64,000 bases of DNA from CAZBRS01 sp964494475 (GCA_964494475.1 CAZBRS010000027.1:13621-77620); one strand, 5' to 3'. Shown: positions 7,163 through 19,912, counted from the stretch's first letter. Notes: generated by a model from the sequence alone, not told the origin. Numbers and translations: made by a program.

Positions 7163-7894
7163 ATGCGCGTAGCCCTCCTCGCCGACATCCACGCGAACCT
7201 GCCCGCCCTCGAGGCGGTGCAGCGCGACATCGACCGGGTCGGCGTCGACGCCGAGCTCTGCCTGGGCGACGTGCTCGGCTACGGTGCTTTCCCGAACGAA
7301 TGCACGGAGTTCGTGCGCGAGCGCGGGGTCCGGTGCCTGGCCGGAAACCACGATCTGGCCATCCTCGATTGGCTCGACGCGTCGTCGTACCATCCCGACG
7401 CGCTGACCGCCATCCAGTGGCAACGCTCCGAGCTCGCGGCCATCAACCGCGCCTGGGTCTCCCGTTTCGAGAGCTCGGCCTCCCTCGACGGCTTCGACGC
7501 CATGCACGGGGTGCCCCCGCGGCCGCTCGACTTCGAGTACCTGCTGGGCCTCGAGGGCGCCGCCCGCATGGTGCACCGGTTCCCCATGCTCGCGCGCACC
7601 ACGTTCATCGGGCACTCGCACCTGACCAAGACGTTCGTGGTCCGTCGCGACCGCGCGTTCGAGGTGAGCGCGGCCGAGATCCGTCTGCCCGACGACGCGC
7701 GCACCATCGTCACGGTGGGCAGCGTCGGCCAGCCCCGCGATCGCAACCCCGCGGCGTCGTGGGTGTTGTTCGACACCGAAGCGCGCCTGGTGCGCTACCG
7801 CCGCGTCGAGTACGACGTGCGCGCCGCCGCCCGGGCCATCCGCGAGCGCGGCCTGCCGCCCTTCCTGGCCGACCGGCTCTTCTACGGAATATGA
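7163..7894 (+). CDS. YfcE/MJ0936-like metallophosphoesterase
   Basis: This 243-residue protein has the full calcineurin-like metal site: DIH (8-10), GD (35-36), GNHD (61-64), a histidine near 114 and GHSH (149-152). The fold and length match small bacterial phosphodiesterases of the YfcE type, which cleave phosphodiester substrates that are rarely known in vivo. No signal peptide is present. Its stop overlaps the start of lipB (ATGA), so the two are co-translated. Confidence 0.85.
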   Translation: MRVALLADIHANLPALEAVQRDIDRVGVDAELCLGDVLGYGAFPNECTEFVRERGVRCLAGNHDLAILDWLDASSYHPDALTAIQWQRSELAAINRAWVSRFESSASLDGFDAMHGVPPRPLDFEYLLGLEGAARMVHRFPMLARTTFIGHSHLTKTFVVRRDRAFEVSAAEIRLPDDARTIVTVGSVGQPRDRNPAASWVLFDTEARLVRYRRVEYDVRAAARAIRERGLPPFLADRLFYGI

Positions 7895-8619
7895 ACCGGG
7901 GGCCTTCGCTCCCCTGGGAGGCCGGCCACGCCTCGTCGCGTGTGCCCGTCCGATGGCTGGGCCGCGTGCCTTATTGGAAGGCGCTCCTGCTCCAGCGGCG
8001 CCTGCGAGCCGCCGTGCTCGCGGGCGAGCTGCCGGGCGCGCTCCTCCTCTGCGAGCACCCGCCGGTGGTCACGCTGGGTCGTCGCGCCTCCGCGGCCGAT
8101 CTGTTGACCTCGGCCGACGAGCTGCGTCGCGGCGGCGTGGCGCTCTTCCGGGTCGAGCGCGGCGGTCGCGCGACCTGGCACGGGCCGGGCCAGCTGGTGG
8201 GCTACCCCGTGGTGGCGCTGCCGGTCGGCGTGAGCCCGTCGCGCTTCGTCGAGCTGCTGGCGGCTCGCCTGGTCGATCTGCTGACCGGCCTGGGGGTGGA
8301 GGCGTCGTGGTCGGCCGAGGCCCCGGGCCTGTGGACTCCCTCGGGCAAGATCGCCGCGCTCGGGCTGCACACGCATCGGGGCGTCCTGGTGCACGGCTTC
8401 GCCCTTAACCTCTGCCCCGACCTGGCCTACTCCCGGCTCATCGATCCGTGCGGCCTGGGCGCTCGCGGCGTGACCAGCGTGCTGCGGGAGCGGGGCCTCC
8501 GGCTTCCCCCCGCCCGGGTCGCGGCCGCCATCCTGCGCCACGGCCTCGACCGGGCCGCCGGCCAGGAGGCGCTGGAGGGCGGTCCCGATGCAGGCCTCTG
8601 CGTTGATCGGCGATCGTGA
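7891..8619 (+). CDS. lipB: octanoyltransferase LipB
   Basis: This 242-residue protein transfers octanoyl groups from acyl carrier protein to lipoyl domains, the first step of protein lipoylation. It carries the family signature RGGRATWHGPGQLVGYP (90-106), the catalytic Lys in SGKIAALG (K153) and the nucleophilic Cys in LIDPCGLG (C187). The ATG at 7891 overlaps the previous stop; an N-terminal extension of about 17 residues precedes the conserved domain. lipA is not in this window. Confidence 0.93.
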   Translation: MNRGPSLPWEAGHASSRVPVRWLGRVPYWKALLLQRRLRAAVLAGELPGALLLCEHPPVVTLGRRASAADLLTSADELRRGGVALFRVERGGRATWHGPGQLVGYPVVALPVGVSPSRFVELLAARLVDLLTGLGVEASWSAEAPGLWTPSGKIAALGLHTHRGVLVHGFALNLCPDLAYSRLIDPCGLGARGVTSVLRERGLRLPPARVAAAILRHGLDRAAGQEALEGGPDAGLCVDRRS

Positions 8620-8631
8620 ATCGAGTATAAG
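8603..8631 (+). promoter_or_regulatory. predicted promoter of the TerB-like gene
   Basis: TTGATC (8603-8608) and TATAAG (8626-8631) are spaced 17 bases apart, with the next ATG 27 bases downstream. The -35 box lies inside the last codons of lipB. Confidence 0.5.
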
Positions 8632-8657
8632 AATCCGACCACGCGACGAGGCGGCCC

Positions 8658-9617
8658 ATGGGGGTCATCCAGAGTCTGCTCCACAGCACCACCGAGCGCG
8701 TCTCGATCCCCGACGTGCGCAAGGCGGGCTACGTGCAGGCCTTGCGTGGATTGAACCAGCTTCAGCCCGATCTCGCGCGCGACGACGGCGTCGTGCTCGA
8801 GCGCGCCTGGGCCTGCCGCTCGGTGAACCCCGAGCGCCCCGTCACCTGGTACCGGTTCGCGTTCAAGGTGCCGGCCGGGGTCGACGAGCCGCTCGCGTTC
8901 CTCTCGATCCACCGCAGCGACCTCGAGCCCGTGCGCGTTCGCGTGCCCGGCCACAACCTCGAGCTCGGCGGCCTCTTCGTGCTGTACCACCCCCTCCTGG
9001 CCGCGTCCGACACCCAGTCGGCCGAGTTCGCGGTTTCGCACTACGCGCTCTCGTTGCCCGCGGGGCGCCAGCAGCTCGTGGCCGTCTTCGGCCTGGCGTC
9101 GAGCAACGGTCGCCTGCGCGTGGCCGAGCGCCTGCCGCTCCTGGCCGACGTCGTCACGGACCAGTTCGTCGACGTCGATCCGTCGGAGCTCGACGCCTCG
9201 ACGACCGCGGGCGGAAGCAACGCCATGCTCGAGGCCGTGGTGCAGCTCTCGCTCTTCGTGGCCTTCGCCGACGGCCACTACGATCGCAAGGAGGAGCAGG
9301 CCATCCTGGCGGCGCTCCTCGACCTCGACGACCCGCCCCAGGAGCGGCGCTCGGGGTTCCTGTCCGAGCTGCAGGAGGCCGCGCGCACGTTCCGTTACAA
9401 GAAGGAGATCCTCGACGAGCACTGCCAGAAGGCCAAGCTCGGCCTGGCGCCCGAGGGCCGCTCGCTCCTGGTCGGCGTGCTCTTCCGGGTCGCCACCATC
9501 GACGGCATCCTGCACGCCAACGAAGAAAAGCTGCTGCGCTACGTGGCGGCGCAGGTCGGGGTCCCGCTCTCCGAAGTCCAGGCCCGCATCGACGACTTCT
9601 TCGCCCTCGGCGGGTAG
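8658..9617 (+). CDS. protein with C-terminal TerB-like domain
   Basis: A 319-residue protein. The C-terminal half (about 190-315) has the paired acidic helices of TerB-type domains: FVAFADGHYDRKEEQAI, then FRVATIDGILHANEEKLL. TerB modules bind metal and sit in stress-response or DnaJ-linked proteins. The N-terminal half (about 30-170) is beta-rich with no recognised family; RFAFKVPAGVDEPLAFLSI suggests a folded beta-sandwich, perhaps related to the TerD side of tellurite-type systems, but I cannot confirm that. It is followed 36 bases later by an aminotransferase gene. Confidence 0.65.
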   Translation: MGVIQSLLHSTTERVSIPDVRKAGYVQALRGLNQLQPDLARDDGVVLERAWACRSVNPERPVTWYRFAFKVPAGVDEPLAFLSIHRSDLEPVRVRVPGHNLELGGLFVLYHPLLAASDTQSAEFAVSHYALSLPAGRQQLVAVFGLASSNGRLRVAERLPLLADVVTDQFVDVDPSELDASTTAGGSNAMLEAVVQLSLFVAFADGHYDRKEEQAILAALLDLDDPPQERRSGFLSELQEAARTFRYKKEILDEHCQKAKLGLAPEGRSLLVGVLFRVATIDGILHANEEKLLRYVAAQVGVPLSEVQARIDDFFALGG

Positions 9618-9653
9618 CCGGTTGGGGCGGGGCAGATCCACGCCGGAGGTGTG

Positions 9654-10838
9654 ATGGTTCCCAAGTACCCGTGCGGCAAGGCGTGCATCACGCCCGAGGA
9701 CATCGCCGCCGTCGATCGCGTGCTCGAGTCCGGGATCCTCAGCCGGGGGCCCATCGTCGTCGAGTTCGAGACCACCTTCGCCGACCTGGTCGGGTCGCGG
9801 CACGCCGTGGCCGTGTCCAGCGGTACCGCGGGGCTGCACCTGGCCACGTTCGCGCTGAACGCCGGCCCCGACACGCGCTGGATCAGCACGCCCAACACCT
9901 TCGTGCGCACGGTCAACGCCGTGGTGCACGGGGGCGGCACGCCCGTGCTGGTCGACATCAACCCCGAGACCTGGCTGGTCGAGATCTCCCAGTTGTCCCA
10001 GGCCCTCGAGCGCCACCGCGACAAGAAGGCCGTGGCCGGCGTGCTGCCGGTGCACTTCGCGGGCCTGCCCGTCAACATGGAGGCCCTGGGGCGCCTGGCC
10101 AAGCCGCTCGGCGTGCGCGTCATCGAGGACGCCAGCTACGCGCTGGGCGCCATCTGGGAGGACACGCGCGGCACCAGCCACACGGTGGGCGACTGCGCGT
10201 TCTCGGATCTGACCGTCTTCTCGTTCGACCCCAACAAGCCCATCACCACGGGCGAGGGGGGCATGATCACCACGAACGACGACGAGCTGGCCGAGCGCCT
10301 TCGGTTGCTGCGCGACCACGGCGTGGTGCGCGACCAGGCGTCGTTGCCCGAGAGCCCGGGCCCCTGGTACTTCGAGATGCGCGAGCTCGGCTTCAACTTC
10401 CGCATGAGCGAGCTCCACGCGGCCCTCGGCCTCTCGCAGCTGGGGCGGCTGGCCGCCAACGTGCAGGCCCGGCGCGACCTGGCGCTGGTCTACGACCGCC
10501 GCTTCGCCGAGGTCGAGGGGGTCACGCCCCAGCGCCAGCCCAAGTACGCCATCTCGGCCTACACCTTCTACACCGTACGCGTCGACTTCGCGCGCTTCGG
10601 CAAGTCGCGCCGGGTGGTGATGGAGGCGCTGCTCGATCGCGGCATCGCCACCGCCGTGCACTACGTGCCGCTGCACCTGCAGCCCTATTACCAGCAGCGC
10701 TTCGGCTTCACCGAGGGGCAGTTCCCGGTGGCCGAGCAGTACTACGACGAGGCCCTGACGTTGCCCATGTACCCGGGCCTCACGCCGGCCGACGCCGAGC
10801 ACATCGCCGACGAGCTCGTCCTCGTGCTCAACACGTGA
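9654..10838 (+). CDS. DegT/DnrJ/StrS sugar aminotransferase, PseC-like
   Basis: A 394-residue PLP enzyme of the fold that aminates nucleotide-linked keto-sugars. Family marks are VSSGTAGLHLATFAL (54-68), VIEDASYALGA (156-166) and FDPNKPITTGEGG (191-203) with the PLP lysine at K195. The opening (RGPIVVEFE, STPNTFVRTVNAV) resembles PseC, the UDP-4-amino-sugar enzyme of the pseudaminic acid route. No other sugar-pathway genes are adjacent, so the substrate is uncertain. ATG 9654 is chosen over GTG 9651 because GGAGG at 9645-9649 gives better spacing. Confidence 0.8.
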   Translation: MVPKYPCGKACITPEDIAAVDRVLESGILSRGPIVVEFETTFADLVGSRHAVAVSSGTAGLHLATFALNAGPDTRWISTPNTFVRTVNAVVHGGGTPVLVDINPETWLVEISQLSQALERHRDKKAVAGVLPVHFAGLPVNMEALGRLAKPLGVRVIEDASYALGAIWEDTRGTSHTVGDCAFSDLTVFSFDPNKPITTGEGGMITTNDDELAERLRLLRDHGVVRDQASLPESPGPWYFEMRELGFNFRMSELHAALGLSQLGRLAANVQARRDLALVYDRRFAEVEGVTPQRQPKYAISAYTFYTVRVDFARFGKSRRVVMEALLDRGIATAVHYVPLHLQPYYQQRFGFTEGQFPVAEQYYDEALTLPMYPGLTPADAEHIADELVLVLNT

Positions 10839-10869
10839 GCCCGTCGAGGCGAGCCTTCTGGAGGAAGCC

Positions 10870-12054
10870 ATGATCGATCCGCGGCCCTGGCCGGTCGCCG
10901 TTCGCTGGGTGGGGGTCGACCACCCCGAGCGGCGCGTGTTCGACGAGCTGATCCCTCTGCCCGACGGCACCAGCTACAACGCGTGGCTGGTGCGGGGCGA
11001 GACCCGAACCGCCCTGATCGACACCGTCGAGCCCGAGTTCGGCGCGCGGCTGCTCGCCAACCTGTCGGCGGCCGGCGTCGAGCGCCTCGACTACGTGGTC
11101 TGCAACCACGCGGAGCAGGACCACTCGGGCAGCCTGCCCCTGGTGCTGGCGCAGTACCCCGAGGCGCGCGTGGTCACCAACCGCCGCTGCGCCGACATGC
11201 TGGTCGACCTGCTCGACGTGCCGCGCGAGCGCGTGCAGGTGGTGGGCGAAGACGACGCGCTCGACCTCGGCGGCGTCAGCCTGCGCTTCCTGATCACGCC
11301 CTGGGTGCACTGGCCCGAGACCATGCTCACCTGGTGCCCCGAGGTGCGCGCGCTCTTCCCGTGCGACTTCTTCGGCGCGCATCTGCCCTGCCAGGGTCTC
11401 AGCCGGTCGTGGGACGAGGTCGCCGAGGCGGCGCACCTCTACTACGCCACCATCATGGCGCCCTTCGGCAACCACGTGCGCAAGCACCTGGCGCGCGTGC
11501 GTGAGCTGCAGCCCGCCTGGCTCTTCCCCAGCCACGGCCCGGCCCACGCCGACCCCGCCCCGGTGCTGGCCGCGCACCAGGGCTGGGCCTCGGGCCCGAC
11601 GGGGCCCAAAGTGCTGCTCGCGTACGTGAGCATGCACGGCAGCACGCGCCTGCTGGTGCAGGGCCTGGCCGAGCGCCTGGCCGCCCGCGGCGTGCCCCAC
11701 GTGGCGGTCGACCTGGGGGGCTTCCAGATGGGCCGGCTGGCCATCGAGCTGCTCGACAGCTCCATGCTGGTGCTCGGCGCCTCGAACGTGCTGAACGCCC
11801 CGCACCCGGCGGCCCTGCTGGCCCTGGCGCTGCTCGAGGGCCTGAAGCCCCCCGCCACGCTGGCGGCCGTGCTCGGCAGCTACGGCTGGAACGGCAAGCC
11901 CCTCGACGACCTGGCCCAGCGCCTGGCCGCCGCCAAGCTCGAGCTGCTGCCGAGCGTGCTCACCAAGGGCCTGCCGAAGGCCGAGACCCAGGGCCAGCTC
12001 GACGCGCTGGCCGACGCGATCGTCGAACGGAACGCAGGATTCGTCGCGAACTGA
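10870..12054 (+). CDS. flavodiiron protein (oxygen/nitric oxide reductase, FprA/ROO type)
   Basis: A 394-residue protein with a metallo-beta-lactamase-like diiron domain (1-250) and a flavodoxin domain (about 252-394). The diiron ligands are seen in HAEQDH (80-85), the aspartate of FPCDFFGAH and the histidine of FPSHGPAH. The FMN site begins LLAYVSMHGSTR. Such enzymes reduce O2 to water or NO to N2O in the cytoplasm. A rubredoxin gene follows 18 bases downstream and is the expected electron donor. Ferritin and rubrerythrin-like genes follow, making an oxygen-defence operon typical of anaerobes or microaerophiles. Confidence 0.92.
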   Translation: MIDPRPWPVAVRWVGVDHPERRVFDELIPLPDGTSYNAWLVRGETRTALIDTVEPEFGARLLANLSAAGVERLDYVVCNHAEQDHSGSLPLVLAQYPEARVVTNRRCADMLVDLLDVPRERVQVVGEDDALDLGGVSLRFLITPWVHWPETMLTWCPEVRALFPCDFFGAHLPCQGLSRSWDEVAEAAHLYYATIMAPFGNHVRKHLARVRELQPAWLFPSHGPAHADPAPVLAAHQGWASGPTGPKVLLAYVSMHGSTRLLVQGLAERLAARGVPHVAVDLGGFQMGRLAIELLDSSMLVLGASNVLNAPHPAALLALALLEGLKPPATLAAVLGSYGWNGKPLDDLAQRLAAAKLELLPSVLTKGLPKAETQGQLDALADAIVERNAGFVAN

Positions 12055-12072
12055 ACCCGGAGGGAGCCCCAG

Positions 12073-12237
12073 ATGAAGAAGATGGAGTGCACCGTGTGCG
12101 GCTACGTGTACGACCCGCTCGAGGGCATGCCCGAGCACGGCGTGCCGGCCGGCGTCTCGTTCGAGGACCTGCCCGACGACTACGTCTGCCCCGTGTGCGG
12201 CGTGGGCAAGGACATGTTCGCGCCGCTCGAGGCTTGA
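12073..12237 (+). CDS. rubredoxin
   Basis: This 54-residue gene encodes the two rubredoxin Cys pairs CTVCGYVYDP (6-15) and CPVCGVGKDMF (39-49), with the usual acidic, aromatic middle (FEDLPDDYV). It carries one electron per Fe(Cys)4 centre and should feed the flavodiiron protein encoded just upstream. GGAGG lies upstream of the ATG at 12073. The size matches the family. Confidence 0.95.
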   Translation: MKKMECTVCGYVYDPLEGMPEHGVPAGVSFEDLPDDYVCPVCGVGKDMFAPLEA

Positions 12238-12301
12238 AACCTGGGCGCGGGGAATTAGCTTCACCGACGTTGAAGGTGCGCTTTACCCCGGGAGGTGTAC
12301 G

Positions 12302-12796
12302 TTGCTGAAGGACAAGCTGTACGACGCGCTGAGTGCGCAGTTGAACGAAGAGGCCTACTCGGCCTACCTGTACCTGTCGATGTCGGGCTACCTGGCGTCG
12401 ATCAACATGCCGGGCATGTCGGCCTGGATGAAGGCGCAGTCGCAGGAAGAGATGGGCCACGCCCAGAAGTTCTACCGCTACCTCGAGAGCCGCGGCCGGC
12501 AGGCCAAGCTGCTGGCCATCCAGGCCCCGCCCTCCGAGTGGAACGGCCCCGTGGCCGTGTTCGAGGACGCCCTGGCCCACGAGCGCTCCATCACCGCGCA
12601 CATCGACGGGCTGATGGACCTGGCCGAGGGCGAGAAGGACCGCGCGACCGCCATCTTCCTGCAGTGGTTCGTGACCGAGCAGGTCGAGGAGGAGGAGAAC
12701 GTCGAGCAGGTGTTCTCGCGCCTCAAGATGCTGAACGCGCACCCGGCCGGCCTGCTGATGTTCGACCGCGAGCTGGGCGCCCGCGCCGCGAAGTAG
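12302..12796 (+). CDS. ferritin (FtnA-type iron storage)
   Basis: A 164-residue four-helix ferritin. Ferroxidase and family residues appear in QLNEEAYSAYLYLSMSGYL (14-32) and AQSQEEMGHAQKFYRYL (44-60), and a later helix carries QWFVTEQVEEEENV. It oxidises and stores iron as a 24-subunit shell. The start is TTG at 12302, preceded by GGGAGGTG at 12291-12298; a nearby ATG in frame is absent. It belongs with the flavodiiron/rubredoxin set. Confidence 0.92.
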   Translation: MLKDKLYDALSAQLNEEAYSAYLYLSMSGYLASINMPGMSAWMKAQSQEEMGHAQKFYRYLESRGRQAKLLAIQAPPSEWNGPVAVFEDALAHERSITAHIDGLMDLAEGEKDRATAIFLQWFVTEQVEEEENVEQVFSRLKMLNAHPAGLLMFDRELGARAAK

Positions 12797-12867
12797 GGGC
12801 GACCCTCGCGGTCGCCCTTCAGGACCGTCGCCCTCAGACGTAGGGGCGAACCGACGTGTTCGCCCTT
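12793..12867. repeat. pair of GTAGGGGCGAxC REP-like hairpins
   Basis: Two similar palindromes stand side by side. In the first, GGGCGACC (12797-12804) pairs with GGTCGCCC (12810-12817). In the second, GGGCGAAC (12844-12851) pairs with GTTCGCCC (12858-12865). Both are preceded by GTAGGGGCGA-type sequence and followed by TTC. They match in style the REP-like GTAGGGGCGA...TCGCCC repeats found scattered in many bacterial genomes. The first starts within the ferritin stop codon, so it may stabilise the mRNA 3' end. Confidence 0.75.
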
Positions 12868-12897
12868 CGAGGGCCTTGCCCGATGAAAGGACTGACC

Positions 12898-13434
12898 ATG
12901 ACCGACCGTAGAGAGAGCGTCTTCGAGACCGCCCTCAAGATGGAGCAGCGCGGCTACGAGCACTACCAGCACTTCATCGCCACGTGCCAGAACGAGCTCG
13001 GCCGCGAGCTCTTCACCACGCTGCGCGACGACGAACTGGTGCACATCGAGCGCATCAAGAAGATCCACCAGGCCGTGCTGTCCGGCGCCAAGCGCTGGAT
13101 TCCCGAGTACGACGTCGACGACGCCAAGACCACGCCCGAAACCCTCGAGGGCATGTTCCGCGGCATGTACGCGAAGCACGGCGCCACGGTCACGGCCACC
13201 AGCGGTGACCTGGAGGCGCTCGACGTGGGCATCGACTTCGAGCTGCGCGCGGTGAAGTTCTACGAGGAGCACCTGCCCCACTGCGTCAGCGACGTCGAGC
13301 GCCAGTTCACCCTGCGCATGGTCGACGAGGAGCGCTTCCACCACAAGGCGCTGGTCGACACCCAGCTCTTCCTGACGAATCCGGACGGCTGGTACCGCGA
13401 GAGCGAGAAGGGCCACCTGGATGGTGCGGTGTAG
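12898..13434 (+). CDS. rubrerythrin-like ferritin-family protein
   Basis: A 178-residue diiron four-helix protein. Ligand-type residues occur in ALKMEQRGYEHYQHF (10-24), RDDELVHIERIKKIH (41-55), DFELRAVKFYEEHL (112-125) and MVDEERFHHKAL (140-151). There is no C-terminal rubredoxin domain, so it is the short, rubredoxin-less form. Such proteins reduce peroxide or handle iron. Start 12898 is chosen because AAAGGA lies 7 bases upstream. It closes the oxygen/iron operon, after the hairpin pair. Confidence 0.82.
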   Translation: MTDRRESVFETALKMEQRGYEHYQHFIATCQNELGRELFTTLRDDELVHIERIKKIHQAVLSGAKRWIPEYDVDDAKTTPETLEGMFRGMYAKHGATVTATSGDLEALDVGIDFELRAVKFYEEHLPHCVSDVERQFTLRMVDEERFHHKALVDTQLFLTNPDGWYRESEKGHLDGAV

Positions 13435-13454
13435 CGTCTACCGCCTCTCCTGAC

Positions 13455-14489
13455 CTACGCCTCCGACAGAATCTCGGACGCACGCTCGATCTGCTCGCGC
13501 GAGACGTCGAGGTGCGTGACCGCGCGCAGCACGTGATGATCGTCGATGAGGCCCAGGCGCAGGCCCCGCTCGGCCCAAGCGGTCAGCAGGGCGCGGGTCT
13601 GCGGCCACAGGGCAGGGTCGGCGAGCTCCCACACCACGATGTTGGTCTCGGGCGGCTGCAGCAGCCGGAAGCGCGGGTTCGCGGCGATGGCCTCGGCCAG
13701 GCGGCGCGCGTGGGCGTGATCGTCGGCCAGGCGTGCCACGTGGTGGTCGAGGGCGTAGAGGCCCGCGGCGGCCAGCAGGCCGGCCTGGCGCCAGGCGCCG
13801 CCCAGGGCCGTGCGGAAGCGCCGGGCCCGCTCGAGGAGTTCGGCCGGGCCGACCAGCAGCGAGCCGACGGGCGCGCCCAGGCCCTTCGACAAACAGAACG
13901 ACAGCGTATCGACCCGCCGGAAGTACTCGGCGACCGGCACGCCCGAGGCCACCGACGCGTTGAAGATGCGCGCCCCGTCCAGGTGGACGGCGAGGCCCTT
14001 GCGGCCCGCGACCTCGGCCAGCGCGTCGAGGTGCGCCAGCGGCAGCACCGTACCCCCGGCGGCGTTGTGCGTGTTCTCCAGCAGCAGCAGGCGGGTTCGG
14101 GCGTGGTAGCGCGCGGGCGTGCGCACGGCGGCCTCGACGGCCTCGGGCGAGGGGAAGCCGCGCGGCGAGGCCAGGGGCTGGAGGGTCAACCCCGAGAACA
14201 GGGCGGCGCCGCCGGCCTCGTGGTGCAGGGGATGGGCGCGCGCGTCGAGCAGGGCCTCGTCACCCGGCTCGGTGTGCACGCGCATGGCCAGCTGGTTGGC
14301 CATGGTGCCCGACACGACGTAGAGGGCGGCCTCGGCCCCCGTGAGCTCGCGGGCCCGGGCCTCGAGCCGGTTGACCGTGGGGTCTTCGCCGTAGACGTCG
14401 TCGCCCACCTCGGCGCCGAGCATGGCAGCGCGCATGGCCGACGTGGGCCGCGTGAGCGTGTCGGAGCGCAGGTCGATGGCCGGGCGCAT
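13455..14489 (-). CDS. ltaE: low-specificity L-threonine aldolase
   Basis: A 344-residue PLP enzyme that splits L-threonine/allo-threonine to glycine and acetaldehyde. The family opening IDLRSDTLTRPTSAMRAAM is complete, followed by GDDVYGEDPTVNRLE and HLDGARIFNASVA. The PLP lysine is in SFCLSKGLGAPVGSLL. The start is ATG 14489; a TTG at 14498 would overlap the stop of the upstream lipoprotein gene. It lies directly behind two envelope genes on the same strand, an odd but probably passive operon position. Confidence 0.9.
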   Translation of the reverse strand: MRPAIDLRSDTLTRPTSAMRAAMLGAEVGDDVYGEDPTVNRLEARARELTGAEAALYVVSGTMANQLAMRVHTEPGDEALLDARAHPLHHEAGGAALFSGLTLQPLASPRGFPSPEAVEAAVRTPARYHARTRLLLLENTHNAAGGTVLPLAHLDALAEVAGRKGLAVHLDGARIFNASVASGVPVAEYFRRVDTLSFCLSKGLGAPVGSLLVGPAELLERARRFRTALGGAWRQAGLLAAAGLYALDHHVARLADDHAHARRLAEAIAANPRFRLLQPPETNIVVWELADPALWPQTRALLTAWAERGLRLGLIDDHHVLRAVTHLDVSREQIERASEILSEA

Positions 14490-14494
14490 GGTGC

Positions 14495-18559
<4,065 letters not shown>

Positions 18560-18574
18560 GGAGGCAACCCCTCG

Positions 18575-19912
18575 CTAGAGATCGATTCGCAGGGACAGCC
18601 CGGTGCCCACGGGCAGGACCGAGGGCATCACCGTGATGGGCGCCGCGTCGGGCTTCAGCCAGTCGACCAGCAGGAACGCCGCGCCCGTGAGCGCGAGGGC
18701 CGCGCCCGCGCCCGCTGCGATCTCGGAGATCAGGAACTTCTGGTTCACCCGGCTCTCGAGATCCTTCAACTTGTCGTGGTAGTTCGTGGTGCGGCTGTCG
18801 TGATCGTCGGCCCAGCCACGGGCGTCGGCCATGTCCTTGAACGCCAGCCCCGTGAACACGCCGCCCGCCACCAGCCCGGCGAGGCCCGTGCCCACCAGCG
18901 ACCAGCCGCTGATCATCCAGGCCTTCGTGGGCTCTTCGACGCGGTAGATGGCCGACGAGGCGACGTCGATGTCGGGGGCCGACGTCGTCGCGCGGCCCTC
19001 GTCGGTGCCGTCGCCGTCGGTGTCGGGGCCGCTCGCGTCGCCCTTCGCGACGTCCGGGTCGTCCTTTCCGACGGCGGTCTCGGCCACCACGGCCCCCTTG
19101 TCGAGCCGCTGTTTCTCGAGGTCGGCCTGCACCACGTTCTCTTGATCGCGCGTGAACTCGATGACCTTCTCGAAGGCCGGCAGGTCGTCGTAGGTCATGC
19201 GCACCGTGTAGTAGCCCTCGCGCACCCGCACCGTCACCGGCGTGTTGCCGACCGCCCGTCCGTCGACGGCCACCTCGGCCCCCGGCGGGTTGCTCTGCAG
19301 GGTGGCGTTCACGTAGAACTCGAGCTTGTCGAGCTTGAGCGCGTAAGCCTCGGGCTTGTCGCGCTCGACCGTGAAGGGGATCACGCGCTCGCGGTAGTCT
19401 TCCTTCTGGACGATCCACTTGTGCTCGCCCCACGGGACGAACACCTTCGAGGGCACCTGCACGCGGAAGAACGGGTTGGCCTCGTCGAGGAAGACCTGCG
19501 CGTCGGGCGGATCGACGCTGACCTCGACCAACTCCTTCCCGAAGCTGGAGTTCGTGCGGATCTCCTCGAGGCGCGCCACGACCGCCTCGCGCTCGCTGGC
19601 CAGCACGCCGAACGCCAGGTACTCCTGATAGCGGCGCAGCGCGTTCTCGTAGTCTTCCTTCTGGTCGTAGGCCCGGGCCAGGGTCAGCAGGTACTTCTCG
19701 TCGTGGTACGTGCGCCACGCGGCCTTCAGGCTTCGGATGGCGCGCTCGACCTCGCCGAAGTCGAGGAACATGCGTCCGCGCTCGTACAGCTTTTCGGAGC
19801 GAACGTAGTCTTCGGCGTCGGCCGGAGTCGCCTTCGCGAGGACCTCGCCGGGCCCCGCGCCGAGCAGCAGCAGCGTGACCAGGAGCCGGAGCACCAGACG
19901 CTCGCTTCGCAT
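18575..19912 (-). CDS. exported TPR plus PEGA-domain envelope protein
   Basis: A 445-residue protein starting at the ATG at 19912. A signal peptide (LVLRLLVTLLLLGAGPGEVLA) is followed by TPR-like helices (about 30-115; YVRSEKLYERGRMFLDFGE, AYDQKEDYENALRRYQEYL). A PEGA beta domain lies at about 205-250 (NPPGAEVAVDGRAVGNTPV). An acidic Asp/Gly linker (PDTDGDGTDEG) leads to two membrane segments near the C-terminus (about 345-370 and 400-425). It is likely anchored in the envelope. It forms a minus-strand operon with the MopE-repeat lipoprotein, which it may help display or assemble (inference). Confidence 0.75.
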   Translation of the reverse strand: MRSERLVLRLLVTLLLLGAGPGEVLAKATPADAEDYVRSEKLYERGRMFLDFGEVERAIRSLKAAWRTYHDEKYLLTLARAYDQKEDYENALRRYQEYLAFGVLASEREAVVARLEEIRTNSSFGKELVEVSVDPPDAQVFLDEANPFFRVQVPSKVFVPWGEHKWIVQKEDYRERVIPFTVERDKPEAYALKLDKLEFYVNATLQSNPPGAEVAVDGRAVGNTPVTVRVREGYYTVRMTYDDLPAFEKVIEFTRDQENVVQADLEKQRLDKGAVVAETAVGKDDPDVAKGDASGPDTDGDGTDEGRATTSAPDIDVASSAIYRVEEPTKAWMISGWSLVGTGLAGLVAGGVFTGLAFKDMADARGWADDHDSRTTNYHDKLKDLESRVNQKFLISEIAAGAGAALALTGAAFLLVDWLKPDAAPITVMPSVLPVGTGLSLRIDL

